64,000 bases of DNA from Phytoseiulus persimilis (lineage: Eukaryota > Arthropoda > Arachnida > Mesostigmata > Phytoseiidae), in contig JAQZDE010000075.1 of assembly GCA_037576195.1 (NCBI GenBank), positions 1-64,000 of the forward strand. The letters run 5' to 3'. A program made the translations under genes and the position numbers. This document shows positions 24,601-36,900 of the stretch, in pieces (position 1 is the stretch's first letter; each line of letters begins with the position of its first letter). The notes beneath the pieces were generated by a model. It was not told where the DNA came from and made no database searches. It saw only the letters and a list, made by a program, of their open reading frames with translations.

Positions 24601-25369
24601 GATTCTGTTGCAGGTATCTCCGCTGTGAGCATCTGCTCCTGTTGGTGGATCGCTTAACGGAGTCGCACCGAATGGCAAAGAGCTTCAACCGGAATTCGGC
24701 ACAACGATCGATCCTCTGGAAAGCTGGTTTCCGAGGCAACGTCAAGCCAGATCTACTGCCTCAGGAAACTGCTTCCATCATGTGCGCATTCAGGATACTT
24801 TTCAGGATGTACGGAGATCCACAACGGCTACGATCGAGGTAGGACTAATGGGAGTTGGTGAAGGTTGAGACCCTTTGTCCCGGAACAGTGCTTCTTCTTT
24901 CCCCGCGTCCGATAGAGATGACGCCGGACTCCGTTCACATGGAGAACCTCAAAGTACCTCACTTCGCAGGTCCACCGTGGAATCGCGTTTGGTCGAGTTG
25001 TCACGGGAGTCATTGACTTACTACCTTTCACTCGACGCGGAGCACTACCGCAAAGCCTGGTCCACAATCGTTCTCCTCCTCATCACGCGGGTTAACCAGC
25101 TCCAAGAGGAGCAGTTCTTGCGACACTCGTCTCTGATTTATCCATTCCTGTGCGAATTCATCGGACAGCCTGACATGAAACCCAACCTAGTTCGTCCTCT
25201 GAAAGAGTTCTTCGTCCGCTGCGGTTCCGGGTTCGGCATCATGAGCAAAGGCGACAGCCAAAAAACTCTGCCGCCGCCGTCGGAAGACTTCGAGACGCCG
25301 GATGTCGCCAACCTGAAACTCAACGGTCACGCTATTTCCTCGGAAAGAGGCGATAACGAAGCCCGGTGA
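18645..25369 (+). CDS. ARFGEF: BIG/Sec71-type Arf guanine nucleotide exchange factor (Sec7 domain)
   Basis: Activates Arf1-class GTPases at the trans-Golgi and endosomes so that AP-1 and GGA coats can assemble. Eleven exons: 18645-18743, 19908-20062, 20186-20366, 20454-20648, 20729-20899, 20980-21132, 21234-21463, 21594-24190, 24313-24493, 24614-24838 and 24889-25369. All are in phase (about 1555 residues; human BIG1 is 1849). Order: DCB domain ([21 protein letters not shown]), HUS domain ([37 protein letters not shown]), Sec7 domain near residues 472-655, then HDS repeats ([17 protein letters not shown]). The catalytic Glu of [12 protein letters not shown] falls near residue 559 and is intact, so exchange activity is expected. 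Most of the HUS-to-HDS core is one 2.6-kb exon. Introns 1 and 6 have GC donors. The C-terminus is shorter than in vertebrates. Confidence 0.97.
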
Positions 25370-26255
25370 ATGATTGAACCGATTTGTGATATCGTTTTGT
25401 TACGAACGCAGGAGCGAGCGGGGGACGTTCGCAGGTAGAGCCCTTCGCTCAACATGTAGTAGTCTTTTAACTTAAGAGAATATATATCACCTCCTATGAG
25501 CGGAACAATGTACGAGCTCTTTTCTCAAACGGTGTCCGGGGAATCAGGTGGTAAGAGACGCGATCATGAGGGCTCCGGTTCGTTCCAGTTTCTTTGTACA
25601 GTTTCTCACGATCAAAATATACGCGGATTCCCCCGGAAATTCCGTTCACAACACTAGAGAAAAGACTCTCGCTGATTCAGAAAACGGACCCAGAGCCCAG
25701 TACCAGTGCTCCGATCAGAGTTCCTCATGACAGCGCTGTTGCAGCCCTCCACGCATGACTTCCGAAATTCACCGCGAAAATCACGAAAGCTTTGATCCGA
25801 GTTCCCCGCCGACCCCCACTCTCACGTCGCTTGTTTCCGTTCGTTCGTATGTTTTCGGACGATGATCGGTGAGCTACCGACCACTTTCAAGTTCTGCAAG
25901 TTCCTGTTCCGATGGAGTTACAGAACCACGTGAAGAGAACAACGAGGAACCTTAGAGGCGCACATAGGCTGAAAAGAGTAGGGAGAACGAGGAGTGAGGG
26001 GTAGTATCTGTTCTCAAGCCCGCCCACGGAGAGACGCTCCGGATCGCGTTCAAGTCAGCAATCGTCGACGCATCTCCAATCGCTTGAGCTGAATCTGAGT
26101 CTTTTCGAGCTCCTGAGATCCCCAGATGTGTGGGTTCGAATACTGTCAGTATAGGTAAGATCATTCAGAATGATAAGTGGCTATAGAAGTAATAATATAT
26201 TCAAGTGAGACATGGATGGTAAATTGTTTAAATAAAGTTATTTTGACCGAAAATT
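25370..26255 (+). other. 3' UTR of the Arf-GEF with polyadenylation signal
   Basis: There is no coding exon in these 886 bases. AATAAA occurs at about 26233 on the plus strand in an A/T-rich context, a reasonable transcript end. The FUN14 gene on the other strand ends about 400 bases further on. Confidence 0.5.
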
Positions 26256-26468
26256 ACATCGATTTCCTGGGAACCCGTCGCGGTCGAAATGAACCAAGCG
26301 GCACGAAATCAACGTATCACGAGTTCCAAATATGACCATCAGTCGCTAAGTCACCCCATTCTTTGATGGTTCGTTCGATTAGCCCTCAGGAACCACGGCG
26401 CCGTCAGTCCGTTTCGACACAGCACTTCAAGCCAGGAAAAGAAGGAAAGTGATATTGGGTTCGTCTCG

Positions 26469-26474
26469 TTTATT
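26469..26474 (-). other. polyadenylation signal of the FUN14 gene
   Basis: TTTATT on the plus strand (AATAAA on the minus), about 185 bases past the FUN14 stop codon. Confidence 0.5.
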
Positions 26475-26659
26475 CTATGAGAGTTAGCGTCCAGCCCTAA
26501 GTATTTGTCGTGATTTGCGGCCACAAGAAGTTGTCGACAATCTCGTACTGAGGATTCATATTCATAAGATCATTAGCTTGATCAGAGATGGAGGCCCTGA
26601 TACCAAAATCCAGCTCCGGACATGGTTGATCTGTGGTAAGACATCAGGTCGCTGAGGCC

Positions 26660-27375
26660 TTACGAGGTTATGAGGCCGACAAAGAAACCGCCTGGGGGGA
26701 AATATGGATTTGAGAAGCTGGATTTTCCGTGAAATTTCTCTCAGCTGACACTCGCGAGTCGAAATCTACGCTGGAGTCTTACCGATGAACCCGCCTCCGA
26801 CGTAGGCGTGATCGACTAGAAAGTCTTTTGCGGCTTCAAACGTAGGGCCCAGAGTAGACGGTTGTCGTATTTCCCTCTTGACTTCTTTAAAATCTTTTTC
26901 GATATTCTTCCAATTGATCTGGAAGAACGAGTCCAAATTCAACGTCTCAAGCTGCTTCCACTGAGTTTTCTTCGGATTCGACAAGTCAGGACTAGGAAAC
27001 GCGAGCGCTCCGAAATTTCCCTCGTCTAATTCTCGGTTTACCTTCACGTAACCCATGGACGAGGCCACCTGTAACATGACTAGGCTTCCGCCAAAGATGA
27101 CCGCAGCATTCTTCCCAAGACGGCCGAAGACGAAACCATTCACCCTGCAATTTCAGAATCGTGGAATTTCGGAATTCGGCATATTATCGAACGCGCGAAT
27201 CAGACTAGGGGTCGGAACTTTCGCGGTGAGAATATTCTGACATACAGTCCAGCCGCGAGTCCAATGCAACACTGCTGCGACGGTGGAGCCTTAGCCAGGG
27301 CTTCGAGGTTCTCGGTCAACCATGATTCCGGTTTCTTTTTCCCGTTCACTGCATCCACGATTTCCTTCGGAACCT
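26660..27375 (-). CDS. FUNDC1: FUN14-domain mitochondrial outer membrane protein, N-terminus unresolved
   Basis: Exons: 27246-27375, 27042-27144, 26783-26918 and a 32-base last exon 26660-26691 that supplies GFFVGLITS and the stop. Family marks are APPSQQCCIGLAAGL (first membrane span), NGFVFGRLGKNAAVIFGGS, LQVASSMGYVK, then INWKNIEKDFKEVKREI, matching the WKRVEKDVNKAK-like helix of FUNDC1/2. The C-terminal GG-F-GL span is also present. FUNDC1 is a hypoxia mitophagy receptor that binds LC3 through an N-terminal YxxL motif. That part is not seen here, because the first listed exon opens at a splice acceptor (CTTCGTTGCAG). The frame also runs open upstream to an ATG at 27475, an alternative start. 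The intron 26919-27041 is 123 bases, stop-free and in frame, so it can be read through. FUNDC1 versus FUNDC2 cannot be decided. Confidence 0.85.
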
Positions 27376-27479
27376 CTGCAACGAAGAGTTTTGATGAAAC
27401 TGCAGCCGAGCTCGGAAATGGAAGCAACAACTCTCCTCGGCTCGCTGTACGTTGCTGACCAATGCAGAGCAGCATACCG

Positions 27480-30010
27480 GAGCATCATGAACAGGGCCCC
27501 CTTCAATTAGATGTGGACAGCGATGGCGCCTCGGGTATTTCTAGGGATTGAGCGAAGCAATTCCGAGATGACTGGGCGAAGACATCAGATAGTAGATTAC
27601 AGGGTGAATCGAATGAGCGAAGAGTTGTCAGCATGACATCTTTTCGGAGTACGGACTTGTTCATAGGATCGTAGTACGGTAATCCCAATTTCAGTGTCGC
27701 AAGCTCCCGAAAATGACTCTCAGTCGTCCCGGGCTAGCAATCCACAACGCGATCGCCTTCAGAGTGGTTTGGAAACGAAATTTTCGGAACGACGAGTTAG
27801 ACTCTAGATGCGAGCACGGTAGCGAATTAGCTGATTTGAGAGAGGTTCTGAATGTTGTGAATATGTCGGACCCTAGCTAGAGCGGGGACGCATTGAACCG
27901 TCACTCCATATTCCCACAGAACAACTTCATTCCTCACAGGTACGTTCCGCCTCACTTGCGGTTCTCTTGAAGGATTCATGGGGAAACTTTTATGCATTTT
28001 TGACTCACTTGGAAGTTTCATGACCTCAAGCAGAACTCTGGGTGCAGTTCAAAGATAATCTAACACTCTATGAAGTCCGCCTTGAACTCAACTGTTGAGC
28101 AAGAGCTGCCCATGAAATTCAGATGCAGCGAGCGAACACCTTGAGTTTGTTGAAATCAGCCGTCAGCGCCCAAGCAAGTACTGGCAAATAGGGAGAGAGG
28201 TTTCGATGGTGGATTCGGCGACTGCATGTACAGGAGACCATCTGCGCTGCTGCCTCAATGTTTACGCAGAAGACACGGCGCGAAAGTTGGAAACGCTTTG
28301 TTGATCCTGATGGCCGGTGGGAAATGACAGATATTTGAAACGAAACCATCTAAGAATTCCGCTCTAGGATATCGGTTTTCTCCGCTGCTGCAACTGGTGT
28401 AACCAGAGAGAATTACAAGAGACAAGTAGTGCCGGAAGACAGTTTTCGAGGACAATCTTCTATCTCAGAAGTAGAATTCTTCAAGTTTGAGCCAAAGCAT
28501 TCAAACACTCTCGTTCCCCTCCGGGGATCCTGATGCCATCTATCCGTGATCTAAGTACGATTATATTGCGGCCCGCAGCGGGATTCCTCGCAGCTGCGGG
28601 GAAACGTTCCTTCCCTATGATCGAATCTCGAGGCGTCTTCGAGCAAAGCTCTTTCCAATTGAACTTCGGGGAAAGATGAGATTTGAAGTCGTACGGTGGC
28701 TCAGCTCGACTCTGGAAAGGCATCTTTCTGGGCTTCTGAGTGAGCTCACCAATCGGAGAGTTCGAGCTAGAGCGGTAGTCGAGGCAGTCTTTTTCGTCAT
28801 GGTCAGCACCTCACTGATGGTTCTCATCGCTGATCCGACAGAGATAATCGATATGAGGGCTCCCATCCGTGTCTGTCCACTAGCGTTACTACCGTCTCAG
28901 AGGTTTTCATGGGTGGACCAGCCCGGCGCGTAGGTCTCCTCCCTTTTCTGCAAAGTGGCTTTTCATCTCTTTTGCACCAGTGCCGTCGTAGGCCAGGGCG
29001 CTTATCGCGTGTGTTTGAGGCGTTGTATCCTCCCAAGTTCTCTAAGATTGAGGCGTCTGGATCGTCTGAAGTGGGGCGAATCTAGTCGGGTCTGTGGTTT
29101 GAGTGAAATGACGGCGTCATAAGAGATGTGTCACTCTCATGCTCTTCGATATAAAGTGAAAAGTAATCTTGCCGCCATGGAACGAAACATAGGTACATTC
29201 TGCGCCTCTCTCTCAGGACCTCACTCCTCTCTCAAGTCACAAACCATCGCACCATTTCCATCAGCATCGATGTGGGAACAAGTTTTTGCGCGCTCTTTCG
29301 TGCTCTCCTGGACTGGCCAAGCAAGAGACCACACAATCTTGACGTCGTCTTTATGAGCTCGACGACGCTCCTTGATACTGTGACTACTAGTTTTCATTTT
29401 CACCGCCTGGATTCTCCTATCCCTCAGTTATCCGCAAGTGAGTTTATTCAAGCAGCACTCGTTGATCTGCGGTGTGAAGTCACTGTCGAACACTCGAGCT
29501 CCTGTTGGGATGTACACCACTCACAGGATTGAATTTATCATTCGTGGAAACCGTTGCTGCCAACCTTGACTGTTCCATTTTTTTCGTTCGCTATCCACGA
29601 TCAGATGCTCATCGTGACTCAAAACTCGAAACAGCTCACGTCCCTGTTCGTGTCCTGATCTGTGGTTGCACTGTTCACGCGATCAGCTTGTCAGCTCACT
29701 CTACCGAAACAGCATGTTGTTCTCGTCTAGAAGTACACACCAGATCACTTCCATCGATTCATATCTGTTCTCAAAGAGTCAGGGGGTGACATGCCGACGA
29801 GCCAGGGGCTAGGAGCGGAGCTGGATTAGGAAGTTACGTGGAGAGTTCCCTGTGGAGGCTTAGCCTAGTGTCAGGGGCTTCTGAGATCGATTCCGGCATC
29901 TCCCAATACGGATGAGATCCATGGAAGTTTTCGCAAGTGTCAACAAGGCGCAGAGCGAACTGACAGCTCGGCCATTTCTGAGGTCATATTTGAATCCTGG
30001 AAGGCATCAT
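27480..30010. other. gene-poor spacer between the FUN14 gene and RFC1
   Basis: About 2.5 kb without a recognised exon. The missing FUN14 5' exon should lie near its left side, but I could not identify it. Frames are short and compete on both strands. Confidence 0.4.
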
Positions 30011-30019
30011 TAATCGATC

Positions 30020-30162
30020 GCCATCCATCAATCCATGGATAGATTTTTTCGACGGAGTGATAGATCGTTCGATGTCTCATTGCCAGCAGAACTTGGAGAA
30101 CCATCCATCAGACACTCCTGTGTTCGTCCACCCGTATGGATAGATAGATGGGGGGGGGGGGG
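30020..30162. repeat. CCATCCATC inverted-repeat cluster ending in a 13-base poly-G run
   Basis: CCATCCATC words at about 30022 and 30101 face GGATAGAT words at about 30039 and 30138, so hairpins are possible. The right end, 30150-30162, is an uninterrupted run of 13 G. This lies 130-270 bases upstream of the RFC1 ATG, where the RFC1 promoter should be. Confidence 0.5.
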
Positions 30163-30291
30163 AGGGTGCGAAATGAATATTGCCCAGTGATAACATATAT
30201 GGTCGCGACGTGGTGTCGGTCTCGCCAAACATGAAATATACAGGAAGCTCGTGATTCACGTCGGGCTCTTCGTTCGTTACAGAGGCACGCG

Positions 30292-33200
30292 ATGGATATC
30301 AGAAATTTCTTCGGGCGTCCGCAGTCGAAGCCGAAGAGCGATACTTCTGGAGCTCCGATTCGGGGAGACGCCAAAACGTCTCCATCAGCTTCCAGAAACG
30401 GGAACCCCAGAGCCGAGAAAACTCCGGAGCGAGCGAAAGCCACTGGTCTCAAGTCTCCCGCGGTAACAGAATCGAAAAAAACTCCGAAGAGTCCAGCTCC
30501 GAAGAGTCCAGCTCCAAAGAGTCCAGCTGCTAAAAGTTCGGCTCCGGCTAAGAGACCGATTCATTCGATCAGCAGCTCTGACGATGAAGAGGCACCATCT
30601 CCGCAGAGAGCTCAAACGGCGAAGAAAAGCATGAGCTCCGAAGAGTACTTCAACAAGAATGGAGCATCTCCTGCTCCGAAAACCGGAAAGAAATCTCCAC
30701 GGAGCGCTCCAAAGGTGAACGGGTTGACAAAGATGGGTATCGTCTCTCCGCTGACTTCGCAGTTAATAAAATCGATCTCTCACCTCCAGAAGGAAAGCCC
30801 AAAGAAGGAGAGCTTGATAAAGCCGGAGGCCGAAACTCCGAAGAGTTCCAGGCGGTCCGAGACCGTTCACAAATCGAAAACATCGAAACACCCGAAGCTG
30901 GAAATCGTCCCCAGAGAGAAAGAAACCCCCAAGAAGCGTAGAAATGAGTCCGATGATGAAGAGGAATCCTCGCACAAACGGCAGAAACAAACCCCAGCTG
31001 TAGAGCCAAGTCCGAAAGGAAGAGCTTCGATGGGAAACGGGGCGAGCTACTTGGCCTATTTGAATCGTGAGCCGCCGCGGCATCTGGGTGAGAGAGGGCA
31101 TCCAGAGGGCTCTCCTGAATGTATGAAGAAATTCACGGTCGTCATGACGGGTGAGATGCTCTCTCCGATTTCCCCCTTGTCTGATCCACGTTACGATTCT
31201 GCCTCTGAAAACCGAACCTTTTCTGCTAATCTCAGGCTTTCCATTTTCCACTGAGCAGGTGTGATGGACTACGTCGAAAAAGATGAAATCAAACGCGTTG
31301 TGGAACAATGCGGGGGAAAAATCACGAGTAGCATTTCGGGGAAAACGACGCATCTCATCGCGGGAAGAGATGCAGGACCGGCCAAGGCGAGTGCGACAAG
31401 CCAACTACCTGTCACGGCTCATGAATATCGAAGAACATTTGGGAAGTCGGTGTGTGTCCGCTGAGCTGAAGGCAGCTTTTTCTCCGCAGGTTGCCAAAGC
31501 TCACGCCGTAGGCGCGAAGGTGCTTGAAGAACTGGAATGGTTCGACTTCGTAGAGTCAATCACCGACAAATCAAAAGCGTTCAAGGCGAAGGAGAAGATT
31601 GATCCTATCGAGGAAGTGATGATGGAGATCGAGGAAGCCGAATCGAAGAAAGCTTCGCCGAAGAAGGCGACGGCCGATTCCGGCGACGTTCCGAACAAAG
31701 GGATCAGTCCTAGGAAGCTCAAGAATCAGGACACTCGAGGTCATCAGTCAGAACAGCAGCCAAGCACGTCGACTGATAAAGTCCCCCCTCAAAAACCGGC
31801 TCTGATGTGGGTTGATAAATACATGCCCTCCTCGACGAAACAAATCATCGGCCAGCAAGGCGATCAGAGCAACGTTGCGAAGCTGAGGCGGTGGCTCACC
31901 CAATGGTCTACAAAGCAAAAGGCCCCTTTCAATAAATTCAAGAACCCCACCGGGGCCGGGCTCCGGGCTGCTCTGTTGTCAGGACCGCCTGGAGTGGGGA
32001 AAACTACCAGTGCTCATCTTGTCTGCAAAGAGCTCGGTTTCGAGGTGAGACAACCCTGAACTGACGCTATGACTGTAGCGGTTTCAGGATACGGTAGCGT
32101 AGCGCTTCCGTACTAGAGCACTCAGTGCATGCATATGACACGGGGTCGGACAACATACAGGAGTGGAAGGTGATCCTGGACTGGAACGATGGCTAAAATC
32201 GAGTCGCAATCGCCGCTTCCAGATAATTGAGATGAACGCTTCTGACACGAGGAGTAAACGATCCCTCAAAGAAGAAGTCGCGACTCTCCTCAGCAATCGG
32301 ACGTTGAACAGCGGAAGGGGAAACAAAAGTAAGCACGTTCTCATCATGGATGAAGTGGATGGTATGTCCGGTAATCAGGATCGCGGCGGAATGCAAGAAT
32401 TGATTCAGTTGATCAAAAGCTCCATGGTCCCGATCATCTGTATCTGTAACGACAGGTGAGGGTTTAGGGTTCGAGGCTGCGCAACCGAGCATAAAACTTT
32501 CTGAGCGGGAACTGATCTATCCCGTTTTTCGTCAGAACCCATCCGAAGATGCGCTCACTGGTGAATTACTGCTTCGATCTGAGGTTCTACAAGCCGCAGG
32601 TGAAGCAGATACAGGCGGCACTGATGAGTTTGTGCTTCAAAGAAGGCATGAAAGTCCCTCCTAAAACGATGGAGGAGATAATCGTGGCTTCCAACCAGGA
32701 TATTCGGCAGTGCGTTCACAGTCTCAACCTGTTCTGTGCGATCAGTGATTCGAGCTCGAGACAACAGGTCACGAAAGACGTCAAAATAGGCCCGTTCGAT
32801 GTCGTCAAGAAATTCCTCATCTACTCGGAGGGTGGATCGCTGAATCTCAACGAGAAACAATCTTTGTTCTTCAACGACTACAATGCTATCCCATTGTTTG
32901 TCCAAGAGAATTACATCAGGGTTCAACCGAAAGACTGCAAAAGAAAACGTGATTTGCTCAGACGAGTATCCGAGTCGTCAGAGGCGATCTGTGTCGGAGA
33001 CACCATCGAGCGACAGATTCGCAGCTCCAACGCATGGACCCTCCTCCCGGCTCAGGCAATGTATTCGGCTGTGATTCCCTCGATCAGAATGCAAGGAACG
33101 ATGAGGGAAATGGTGAATTTCCCTGGTTGGTTTGGGAAGTATTCGACGACGAGCAAGCATGCTAGACAGGCGCAAGCGCTGACTTCCCACATGAAATGTG

Positions 33201-33695
33201 CGATTAGTGGAGACACTTTCGAGACAACGACCCAATACATGCCTCTCATGGCGAAGAAGATCATGCAGCCGCTGCTGAGAGAAGGCGAGTCCGGCGTGGC
33301 AAAGGTGAGTGTTACTGTCTCGGATGCCCTGGTAAACCTCGACAATACACGACTAGCCTGCTTCGATCGCCGATTTCCTCCCCTCATTCGACATTCCTTT
33401 CCTCGCCCAGGTCGTCGAATTCATGGATGAGTACAGTCTACAGCGAAGTGACGTTGACGCAATGCTCGAGCTGACGACGTGGAATTCTCAAGGCAAAGAC
33501 CCATTTGCCGATGTTCCGGCTAAAGTCAAAGCAAAATTGACGAGGAGCTTGAACAAGAATCAAATGCTCCGCTACGCCACGGACGACATGATAAAATCTA
33601 AAGGCAAAAAAATCAAGAAAGAAAAATCCAAAACTGAAGATGATGAAGACCTTGACGACGCGTCTGAAGAAGAAGTTGATGTTGATTTCGACTGA
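30292..33695 (+). CDS. RFC1: replication factor C large subunit
   Basis: Largest subunit of the RFC clamp loader, which opens PCNA and places it on primer-template DNA in the nucleus. Six exons: 30292-31150, 31259-31386, 31490-32044, 32223-32455, 32536-33304 and 33411-33695, all in phase, 942 residues. The N-terminus MDIRNFFG is the family's PCNA-binding start. A long Ser/Pro/Lys-rich disordered stretch follows, including a short tandem of KSPAP units (about 30480-30540). The BRCT domain spans about residues 275-365 (TVVMTG to GRDAGPAK, then VGAKVL). The AAA+ module has Walker A GPPGVGKTTS near residue 494, MNASDTRSK, Walker B MDEVDG near 556 and a sensor-1 ICND. The C-terminal RFC1 domain and an acidic/Lys tail end the protein. 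Intron 2 has a GC donor (AAG then GCGAGT). An AATAAA lies at about 33938. Confidence 0.97.
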
Positions 33696-33936
33696 GAGCG
33701 GAAGCTTGATTCAAAGTCCTGTCGATACTCATCAGGTTCAGCTGAGTGAGGAGAAAGCGAGCTTTTGACAATGGGTTTCGGAAATCCGGTGTATGGATCT
33801 CAAGTGAGAAGTTCTGGTATACGCGAGGGACCCGAAGAGAGCTCTGTAGAACTCTGCTGTGAGAGGCGTTTTAGTCGCTATGTTTGGAAAATCATGGAAG
33901 CTCTTTTTAGATCAGGTGAAGTAGAGAACAAGACAA

Positions 33937-33943
33937 GGAATAA
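33937..33943 (+). other. polyadenylation signal of RFC1
   Basis: AATAAA within GGAATAAATT, about 245 bases past the RFC1 stop. Confidence 0.55.
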
Positions 33944-33959
33944 ATTCTATTTTTGTGAT

Positions 33960-36900
33960 CACTGAGTCGAACAGGACTACTTCGGAACTGAACAATATCT
34001 GCCGAAGATCATGTCCCTATTTCCGAGCTATACCAAGGGAGCGTCAGACAGCTCCACCAAGCTTTACGCCGGTTACGAAGAGAGGAAGCTTAAATATCCG
34101 GGGAACGCAATCGCTGAACGGAGGCATTGGGCGATGGATCGTACATAAGGTCTACACAGTTGTGACGAGTTGCGCAGTGAATGGGAACCTCGAGTCTCGG
34201 GGAGGACACGGAATCCTCCCAGAGAACTGAAGATGAAAGTTCCGTCGGAAAGCCATCTCGATCGTTGAAGCTCTGTGAATCCAATGCAACTGGGAGAGCA
34301 CGGCTCATCGTGAACTTTGCTGCTGACGCGATGGATGATGGAGCCAGAGGTTGGCGAGCTCTGGAGATTCGGTCGACGCACACGGTGCCCGTCCAGATGG
34401 AACCTACCTAAATTATGACGACTGCAAATTTGAATCAAGACACGCGCCTTTATTCTTGTTTTCTCCACCTCTCATCAGCTCGTATAAAGAAATTTATTAT
34501 ATCGTTTCTAAACCACTCGATATCAATGTGGGTGGCTGTGTGGGTTTTGTTGTTCATTTCGCATCTGCGTTACCGCTGATAGCAGGATTCTCTGCTGTTT
34601 GAAACGACCAGAGAAAGTTCTTTGCTTCTTTCATCTTTACCATCATATCTCAATCTTATTCGATTATTATATCCTCATCTTTTCCGTCTTAGGCAATGTC
34701 ATCACCGCCGCTGTTGCTGGAACACCACACCGGTGTCGTATTCGGCAGAACAGTGTCGGGATGCGTGATATTTTCCTGTGATTGGTCTGTATCTGAGTGT
34801 TTGAAGTGTTCATTCCGAGTTATGACGCGTCGTTCTTTCAGGGTTGTTTCGTTTTATCATGAAGATGTCATCCTTTTCTGTCATCAGACTATTTTACATT
34901 AAATATACAGGATTGGTTGATTTCCTTTCTTCTCAGTGTGTATCTGTCTCGTACGAGTGTGTGAATCCGTGTTCGCTCCTGTGTGTACGTTCGTGTTCGA
35001 GTGAGTGTTGGTTTGTTTGAGACAAAATGAACTCGTTCTGTTCCTTAGTTCCTTCTAAGTTGACGTCGCGTGTTGTTCCACCGAATCATCATGATTCTAC
35101 CCTTGTTCCATACGTGTGTACGTGGGCACCTCAGGAGTTTGTCTCCTTCGCGCTCGATGGAAATCACTCGTGGCTCTCAGATCGAGCTCGTCCGAGTGGA
35201 CACTCGCTTCAACTCGCAAATCGTTTCCTACTCCTACCGCTGGCGTCGGAACAGAACGTTTCGTGGCGCTCGTAGCGGAGAGCCGACTTCCAGCTCGCCC
35301 GAGACGAAGTAACGCAGCATAATCACGCAGTATGACGGGCGAGATCCGCTCGGAGCGCTGTTGGTTCCCGATCGCTCAAGTCGAACACCATGCAGTTTGT
35401 ACGGTTCCCACAATCGCGAAATGGTCAGTCTCGCTCGGTGTCTTCCCCACACCGGCCCCGATTTGATGAGGAGAACGAGGCTTTCGTCAGTCTCACCTAA
35501 CTCTGAAATTTCCTCCTTGCCTGCCTTGAGTTGTGCGTATTTGGCCGGTTCGGGTCTCGATCTCAGCCAGCAGATTCATCCTTATTCCAGAATACTTAGA
35601 CTTCGGCTATTCCTAAGACGAGTCAGCGCTCAGCCCGCTCAGGGGGCGTTCCACCTCCAAATCGTCCAGGACCGCACCGGCGAAGCTTAGCTTTTCATTT
35701 ACCAACTAACAATATTTGAATAATGTCTTCGAGAAGCGATTCCAACCACTTCTTGGACTTCACAATGGAGGCGAACAGCGTACCCTTCGGAGAGGTCTCG
35801 AGCCCACATCACGGATGAGCTCTCTCCCTCATTGTTCCACTGCACAGAAAGGAAACTCGTCGCGGACCTCTCCTGAACTTTCCTATGATAACATTTTCCG
35901 AGAAGTTCCTTCTGCCGACTGCCTTCATGGGAGCTCAGAGGATCAACCAAGACCTCTCTGAACGATCGAATAACGCATCCCTCGTTAGATTCATTCGGTC
36001 CAACTGATTGTTGAGGTCAATGGACCTTTCATGGAAGGAATGTATCTCCGTGTTTTGCTATATGTATGCTTCCCCGAAGGATGTTTTAGTGTCGCGAGCT
36101 GTCCGTCTATTAGAGCCACGTAGGTTCAGAACCGTAAAAATCAGGATGAATGAGAACATCGAGAAAATCTTATCGAATACCTCCAGAAGCTCCGCTGGGT
36201 CATTTCTTCAGACACACCTTGTGAAAAAGGCTCGCGCAAAATACTCGCTACTCGATTGATAAGTTTTTTTCTTCGAGGAAGAGAAACTGTGGCAATCGGC
36301 TGAATGGTTCATATCGATGTGGTTCGACATTTTTGTGGACTGATGCGTCAGTTGTTCTCAACCAACAGCATTGGAGAGATGACCGAAAAATCTACGATCA
36401 GATCCTCTCCATCGCTGGCCAAGACCTCGGAAACGCCGCTCTCCGACCTGGAGGCTACGGTCTCTTTTGCGGAAGATCGCTTCTGGAATTTCCCAGATGC
36501 GTTTATTTATCGTACGCTTCACTCGGCGATGCAGATTCGGGGATTCAGGCCCATGGTCGGCCGAAGAATTCGGGAACCAGTCCACGGGACAGCTCGCCCG
36601 AGATTCAAATAGATTTTTATGCCTCGTCTCCCTCATCCCAGTCTCATGAAATCCTCGAATCTACTCTCTCTGTTGTTCTCCGAATGAGTTCTCCGGCGTG
36701 AGCTGACTCACGAGTACAATCATGGTCGATTTGATCAGGGCCAGTCCTTAATGATGGCCGAGAAGTACAACTGGAGAACCTGCGTGACTGACGGAGTCGA
36801 TGCCCACTGAGATCGCCTGCCGCTACATGGCCAATGTTGTATGCACCGTAAGAATTGAGAACCACTATCCCAACGTTCCGCAGGTGTCAACGATTTTCTT

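Noticed and set aside
26742..27143. Reading the FUN14 C-terminus as ending at GKTPA inside 26766-26782
   Set aside because: That end reads through a GTAAGA donor. Splicing to 26660-26691 gives the conserved GG-F-GL ending instead.
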